Positions 59,701 to 64,000 of a DNA stretch of 64,000 nucleotides are shown here, one piece after another. The stretch's first letter is position 1; every line of letters begins with the position of its first letter. Below the pieces are notes generated by a model that saw only the letters and a list, made by a program, of their open reading frames with translations, was not told the origin of the DNA and did not search any database. The DNA lies in assembly GCA_018340805.1 (NCBI GenBank), contig JACMZG010001914.1:12924110-12988109 (forward strand), in the 5' to 3' direction. The translations under genes and the position numbers were made by a program. Source of the stretch: Microvelia longipes (lineage: Eukaryota; Arthropoda; Insecta; Hemiptera; Veliidae).

Positions 59701-62700
59701 TTAGGTTTCCTGTTATTTAACACTGTTTTTTGACATTTTGGTATCTTAGAGTGGTTGTATCAACTTTGGACCGGATTCAAGATCTTTTTCCCAATACAAC
59801 AATTTTAACCCTTAATTTTACTGATTTTTAAAAATTTTGATGACTCAGCAAGCTGGGTTAATGACTAAATAAATGCTTGATTTTCAATAGGGTTGGTGTC
59901 CTCCCTAAGGTGAATTTCTTTCAAACCTGGTACTTTGATTTAAAATATTACTCAGTTTGAGAGATAGCGTGTTTAGTGTATACAAAAATCTGCTAGACAT
60001 AAATACATACACACACACCTAGGATGGCTTTTAATTGATTCAGAGTGTCAACGACTTTAAAACATGACAAATTGTTACAAAGCTAAAAAACCTTAAATTA
60101 CAATAATAATCTATGATTGTTATAAGTATTATTTATAGTTGTAATAAAACAAGATTTTTAGCGTATTTCTTTTAATAAATAATTACTCCAGATGGACTTA
60201 AAAATTTTGCTGCTTAGAATCCCATAGATAAGGATTATCAGAGATGGATCTCAAGGAAAGGTTTTGGAGTAAGGGATAGGTATGACTTGATAATGAATCG
60301 TGAAAGCAGGTACCTGGTGAATGGATTTATAGAGATGTTAGAGATTAATTATAGAGTTTTTGGTGTTTGTCTTACCATAATAATAACTCCAAATTTATAA
60401 GCCAGTAATTTATCTTTAAGTTTAGACAGTAAATCATAAGAGACAATAATAATACTAGCATTCTCAAATGGATCTTTCTTAGAGGTGATTACAAGAGTTC
60501 TATAACTAGGTACACTGGGGATATTGGTTGTAATTTCTTCCTGCCATTGAAATCTGAAACCATACTTTACAATTAGAATATAAAAAATTAAATATACACA
60601 CACATAGTTAGGTTGAAAGCACTTTGCCAATAAAGTCTTGTTTTGTGGAGAGACTTCTCTTTTATTATTTATAATGGACTCCATTCACGCTCATTCTACT
60701 AGTATACCTTATCACTGTGTTATTCTACCTAAGGCCTCTCTCTAAGCATTAGTCTCTTGGGCAATAACATAGCTCTGACCCTTCCAGTTACTAAGAGACA
60801 AGGAATTAAAAGAAAACAAGAAAGGTTTATTTTTGTCTTAAAATAATATTAAATAAAATATTTACCTCATAGAAGACGGACAGACAATTAAAAGAGGCCA
60901 GTCATTAGAATAATAATGTGCTATACCAAGAGCTTGAAGTGTTTTACCAAGTCCCATATCATCTGCTATAATAACTTTACCACTTTTACTTATGCCAAAC
61001 CTAAAGATAAGCCTTCATTAGTTATATAGTTGTAGATTTCACTGACAGACTGGTTGCGATTACCTAAACAAATTAATCCTACAGACTCGGTATAGGATTA
61101 AGTATTTCCATTTTTCACTTTATTTTGATATTTTCTTATAAAATATATTAAGCAGTTCAACAAATATTTTATTCAATTTGGAATAGTCCAAATAAGCATT
61201 TAAAGTAGTGAAGAGAGGTGAGAGAGTGGAGAGAAAAAGTGGTTTTTAGAATTGTGTTTTTTGTATTGATTATTAAAAAAAAAAATAAATACAAGGGAAT
61301 AATTTTAAATGAGTATTTTCAAAAGTATTTAACGGGGTTCTGGGTAGAGAAGTCATATGATTACAAGTTGCATTCTTCCACTAGCAAAATGTCTACTAAA
61401 CATCACATTGTAGGTATAGTGTCAGTTCTGTGTGCTTCCGATTTACTTTAATAGTTTTTTATGGTTTAGTTTTAAGCAAGTTGCTCTTATGAAACTTGTA
61501 GGACATAGCAATATAAATCCAGTATACACCATACCAACCACTTGAGGTTGTTTTATACAAATCCCTTAGTATATATTACTTTTCCTTATTTATATTGTAG
61601 GTAGTATAAAGAAAAAGTATTGTGGTTTGCAAAAAAATCCAAAATGGGAATGTCACCATCTCATCTGTTTTAAGTGTTTTTAAGACTTAAATGGTCTTGA
61701 ACTATCTCTTTAATGGTTTTCACCAAGTTGTCTGTAATCACAGTATAACCCAGTGTATTTATACTAGAGAGGTGAAACTTGGTGAAAGAATCAATCTTAA
61801 GATTTAGTGGCGTTATCTGGAAAATACTTTCTTTAGTATTTTAAATAGTATTAAAAATAGTTCTTTAGTCATAAAGATAAATACATTTGCAATCTTCCAA
61901 AAGGCAATGGGTATAAGGGCTATTCTTAACTAGCTTATCTATAATAACTATTTTCAGAACATACATGCCTCCTAATAATTATTGCTAGTAATCTAACAAA
62001 CGTTGATTTCAAATACTATCTAGAAAAATAAATTAAAATACCTGATGCCTTCTTTCTGAAATGGAAAAAGCCTTTCAAGAAGAACAGGATCGATTGTTGA
62101 TAAATCTATCTCACACTTAATATCTGGTTTTTTTGCACTTTTATTGGCAAACAGCTAAAACAAGATTAATAGTTTGATCATGTTAGTTTTTACACTACTA
62201 TAGAGCCATAATATTGAAATTGACAAGAAGGAAAAATGGTGATATTTGAGGAATTTAATTGATTGTTAATTAAAAATAGATCGGGTATAGTTTTATTAGG
62301 CTCACAACATAACACAACAATATAACATCAGCAAGTGAGTTATACCAGCAAATACATGCTGGTATAACAAAATCAACACTCCTCATCTTAAGAAAACTTG
62401 TTGATTTTATTGGCACAAGATAGATTGATGCTACAAGTATAATGAAACAAAAAATTCACTGATATAACTATATTAGAGCTTTATAACTCTATTTCATGAC
62501 ATGATGATGACATTGAGCTTTTTTTAGGAGCGTTAATAATCAGTTGACAGCATAGGAAAATAATGAGAGGGAGCCAATGAGGTTAGTCCTGGATGTTAAA
62601 ACATGCCCACAATTTCATATTGGACCAACCTCATTAGTTCCTCAACGCTATTTTCCCTCTCTGTCAACTGATTATAACCGTAATAGCAAAGAATGAAGGA

Positions 62701-62997
62701 AATATCATTGGCAGCGAATTCATTAATTGCAGCTTTCACTGGACAAAGTAAAATTTTAATACAGTGTAATTGTGTAAAGAGACCCCTATAAATTCAACAA
62801 ACAATATGCTAGGCTACTAATATTTTCTCGTTTGACAGTATCATCATTGATGAATTAGTTAAAAAATGAAACTCAACATACTTCAATCACAGAAGGTGGA
62901 AGAGATCCAAACACACAAACTTTTGACACGGATTTAGCTTTTTCTTTAAATTCTTCATAAGATGATAGTGGGAAATGCCACAGTCTTTTCGTTGCAT
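48945..62997 (-). CDS. SMARCAL1: SMARCAL1/Marcal1-type annealing helicase, paralogue B (N-terminus outside window)
   Basis: Second annealing helicase, opposite strand to A. Exons in order: 62997-62882, 62154-62042, 61000-60866, 60553-60376, 59211-59042, 58414-58253, 54335-54174, 52170-52063, 51243-51069, 50559-50362, 49076-48945; 1649 nt, 548 aa in window. It starts in mid-HARP ([20 protein letters not shown]). SNF2 motifs are intact: [58 protein letters not shown]. Seven exons match A in length (135, 178, 170, 162, 162 against 159, 108, 175). It has two introns A lacks: one after SLPPSVIE and one before the last exon. The last exon carries a PIP box. The RPA-binding and first HARP exons must lie beyond 64000; I did not find them up to the edge. 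A THAP fragment and several repeats lie in its introns. Confidence 0.93.
49185..49265 (-). repeat. tRNA-like relic with B box
   Basis: Minus strand carries a B box GGTTCGATTC (near 49203-49212) and an anticodon-arm-like GATTATAAATC upstream, but the acceptor ends do not pair. Possibly a tRNA pseudogene or SINE head in the last intron of helicase B's 3' part. Confidence 0.3.
49603..49851 (+). pseudogene. Retroelement gag/ORF1 zinc-knuckle fragment
   Basis: An 82-residue plus-strand frame contains [15 protein letters not shown] followed by KEEVCSHW. The spacing fits CCHC zinc knuckles (C-x2-C-x4-H-x4-C) of gag/LINE ORF1 proteins, but the first Cys is Gln and the second knuckle is broken. No partner RT nearby. 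Last intron (49077-50361) of helicase B, antisense. Confidence 0.5.
50622..50701. repeat. (TA)n microsatellite
   Basis: About 80 bp of TA dinucleotides with short TAATA breaks, in the intron between the last two large exons of helicase B. Confidence 0.9.
52717..53571. mobile_element. Compound foldback: two direct units and one inverted unit
   Basis: Units of about 200 bp opening CACCTAGGAAATGTAACAAG occur at 52717-52920 (+), 53031-53222 (+) and 53287-53516 (inverted). The outer ends ATCATTTGATACTACC (52971) and GGTAGTATCAAATGAT (53553-53569) make a palindrome of about 600 bp. Another end fragment is at 58478-58545. Block CTCTGTTTCGTTACGTCTAA is conserved in the units. Intron of helicase B. 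Non-coding. Confidence 0.7.
53815..54030. repeat. Dispersed repeat, inverted relative at 57075-57170
   Basis: GCTTCTATTAAAACAGCTGT and the upstream GCACCTGTAGGTATTTTTT recur in complement at 57083-57150. Both copies are in introns of helicase B. The frames across them (53818-54033 plus and 56985-57170 plus) are opposite in sense, so neither is called as a gene. Confidence 0.5.
54710..55019. mobile_element. hAT-like MITE, sister of 11191-11471
   Basis: Ends CATAGAGACATATTACTAGA and TAGTAATATCTCTATG. Flanking 8-mers GTTATTTA (54702-54709) and GTTATTAA (55020-55027) match at 7 of 8. 310 bp. The small minus frame 54573-54797 overlaps its edge by chance. A single decayed end of the same family is at about 58712. 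Confidence 0.75.
56011..56670 (+). pseudogene. THAP-domain coding fragment, two exons
   Basis: Plus strand, inside the intron of helicase B between exons at 58414-58253 and 54335-54174. Exon 56011-56057 encodes [16 protein letters not shown] and splices at CG|GTAAGT to 56539 on, giving [19 protein letters not shown] and ending KRICKKHFK. This is the THAP C2CH pattern (C-x4-C ... C-x2-H) with the F-P and final HF residues in place, about 65 residues long. After HFK the frame becomes hydrophobic and unlike THAP proteins, so later exons are missing or unrecognised. It may be a small domain gene, a fragment of a P-element-like transposase, or a dead copy. Confidence 0.6.
57530..57620 (-). repeat. 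Fragment of second dispersed repeat, inverted
   Basis: CCCTTCCAGCTGATTTTTAG (about 57574-57593) is the complement of the block at 33905-33990. Confidence 0.45.
57660..57990 (-). repeat. 5S-derived repeat copy, 3' half
   Basis: Minus strand. Retains the 3' part and 5S core (57807-57886: GTCACCCATC, GCTGCTTAACTTTTATGATC in plus) and then stops, followed shortly by a C run (58139-58155). Confidence 0.65.
58139..58155. repeat. C17 homopolymer
   Basis: Seventeen consecutive C, about 100 bp from an exon of helicase B. Prone to sequencing error. Confidence 0.95.
59222..60375. other. Intron of helicase B without recognised structure
   Basis: No exon, RNA gene or clear element seen. There is a moderately GC-richer patch (GCCAGTAATACCGGCCGTAA near 59680) and a CAAAAATGG-type AT background. 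Confidence 0.4.
61570..61835 (+). repeat. 5S-derived repeat fragment (5' half)
   Basis: Plus strand: AGTATTGTGGTTTGCAAAAA, GGTTTTCACCAAGTTGTCTG, CCCAGTGTATTTATACTAGA and a GGAAAATACTTT block, then truncated before the 5S core. Intron of helicase B. Confidence 0.6.
62533..62683. mobile_element. ~150-bp MITE related to the ACACGGCTAAAAT family
   Basis: AATCAGTTGACAG at the left and CTGTCAACTGATT at the right are perfect TIRs. The interior GGTTAGTCCTGGATGTTAAA is shared with 25070-25192. Intron of helicase B next to its first visible exon. Confidence 0.7.
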
Positions 62998-64000
62998 CTG
63001 AAAGATGGAAAATAAATACTAATAACAATACAGGCTTAAGGTTATATATAATTATAGTACAACACAGTGAATTTAAACCCACAACTAGAGTTAGAGAGGG
63101 CTGTGTGAGGGCATTGGTATAGTAAAGAAAAGCTTTAAAATTTACAGAGAATGGATCATATAGACCCTCTCTATTTGAAGCTTTCTTTCTGTTGGATCAA
63201 CATGATTCCAAATACTTTTGGATTCTAATAACAGTATTAACATTTTCAAGATCAGATTTTTTTATCAGATGGACTATGTTGATTTCAAAACTAATAACAC
63301 AATAATGACTCAGCAAAAATTTACATTTTCATAAAACGGGGAAAAATGATTTGATTAATTTGAAATTAGCCTAGCATGTAGTCATATATAAAACCAACAT
63401 ATGTGCCAAGTTACTTCTCATTATTAGCATTAGTTACAATTATATCAAATGTTTTTAAAAAAAATTAAGAAAATATTCAATGGAGTTGAAATTTCGTACA
63501 AGTATATCCCTATACATTATAAGTATGTATACTAAGTTTCGTTTCAACCTGGCAAGTATATCTATGGTTTTTGTTAAATTATAAGTCAAGCAGCATCGAG
63601 CAAGGTCAGTGCCTTGGTGAATGACTGCTGAGAATAAAACTAATGTAATTTCAAAGGGAGGACAGAAGATGTGTAGCAAAATAAATTTGATGAATTTTAT
63701 ATTCTGAGGACAAGCGAAGTGAGTCTGAAGCAGGGAGGATGAGCATAGCGAATCTGATGTGATGAGCAAAAGTTCTGAGGTAAACCGCACCTGATTTTTT
63801 GTTGTTGGTCAGAATATTTTTTTTTTAGGGTCATTGCTTTAAGGTCACAGAGCTTAACAACATTAGCAGGATTTAATAGATTACCTGAACCCAAAAATAA
63901 ATTAAGAGATAGTAAAGAATGTTTTTACTATGGCATAATTTCAAATAATTTCATTAATAATTATAACAAATTTATATTTATAGTAAAGCCATTTTGAGGG
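62998..64000. other. Intron of helicase B at the right edge, with a 5S-derived repeat
   Basis: Expected to precede the exon with the first HARP half. 63290-63800 (+) is a 5S-derived copy: middle from about 63295, 5S core 63550-63640 (CAAGCAGCATCGAGCAAGGT), and 3' part ending CCGCACCTGATTTTTT. The two minus frames over it are by-products. 63800-64000 has no clear feature. Confidence 0.6.

Overview
This is a eukaryotic, AT-rich nuclear window, most likely from an insect or another arthropod. Genes are split by AT-rich introns with GT..AG borders, a dispersed repeat carries an insect-like 5S rRNA sequence, and intergenic and intronic DNA is crowded with short terminal-inverted-repeat (TIR) elements, foldbacks and TA microsatellites. 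The order cannot be fixed from the sequence. I found no prokaryotic, plasmid, phage or CRISPR features.

Layout. 1-2471: foldback and TIR elements, lying in the last intron or 3' flank of the first gene. 2472-10809 (-): SLC25A16-type mitochondrial carrier, six exons, last exon beyond the left edge. 10810-12073: shared upstream region. 12074-18982 (+): complete NFU1, a mitochondrial Fe-S scaffold, seven exons, 271 aa. 20477-40096 (+): complete SMARCAL1/Marcal1-type annealing helicase, paralogue A, eleven exons, 1149 aa. 40097-48944: intergenic, minisatellites and MITEs. 48945-62997 (-): second SMARCAL1-type gene, paralogue B, eleven exons in window, N-terminus beyond the right edge. The two helicase genes point at each other (tail to tail).

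The most interesting feature is this helicase pair. Seven consecutive exons match in order and length (135, 178, 170, 162, 159/162, 108, 175 nt), so the pair arose by DNA-level duplication. The C-termini have gone different ways. A has one 1.9 kb exon encoding an acidic Ser-rich tail of about 590 residues with many SQ/TQ sites and four copies of a [ST]-[ST]-Q-[DE]..F-[VI]-x-[KR]-[KR] motif. B has a short separate last exon carrying a textbook PCNA-binding PIP box (QSVLTNYF). A has the N-terminal RPA32-binding helix; B's N-terminus is not visible. This looks like one SMARCAL1 gene partitioned into two fork-remodelling enzymes with different recruitment signals.

The two mitochondrial genes (carrier and Fe-S scaffold) share an upstream region and may be co-expressed. 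The rest is repeat: a family of about 780 bp with a 5S rRNA-derived core and a T-run end (seven core-bearing copies plus fragments), hAT-like MITEs with 8-bp target duplications, a Tc1/mariner-type MITE with a TA target, large foldbacks, tRNA-type SINE heads, LINE ORF1, gag and RT fragments, and a THAP-domain coding fragment inside an intron of paralogue B. All exon borders were read by eye from splice signals, frame continuity and remembered family sequence; no search or transcript evidence was available.
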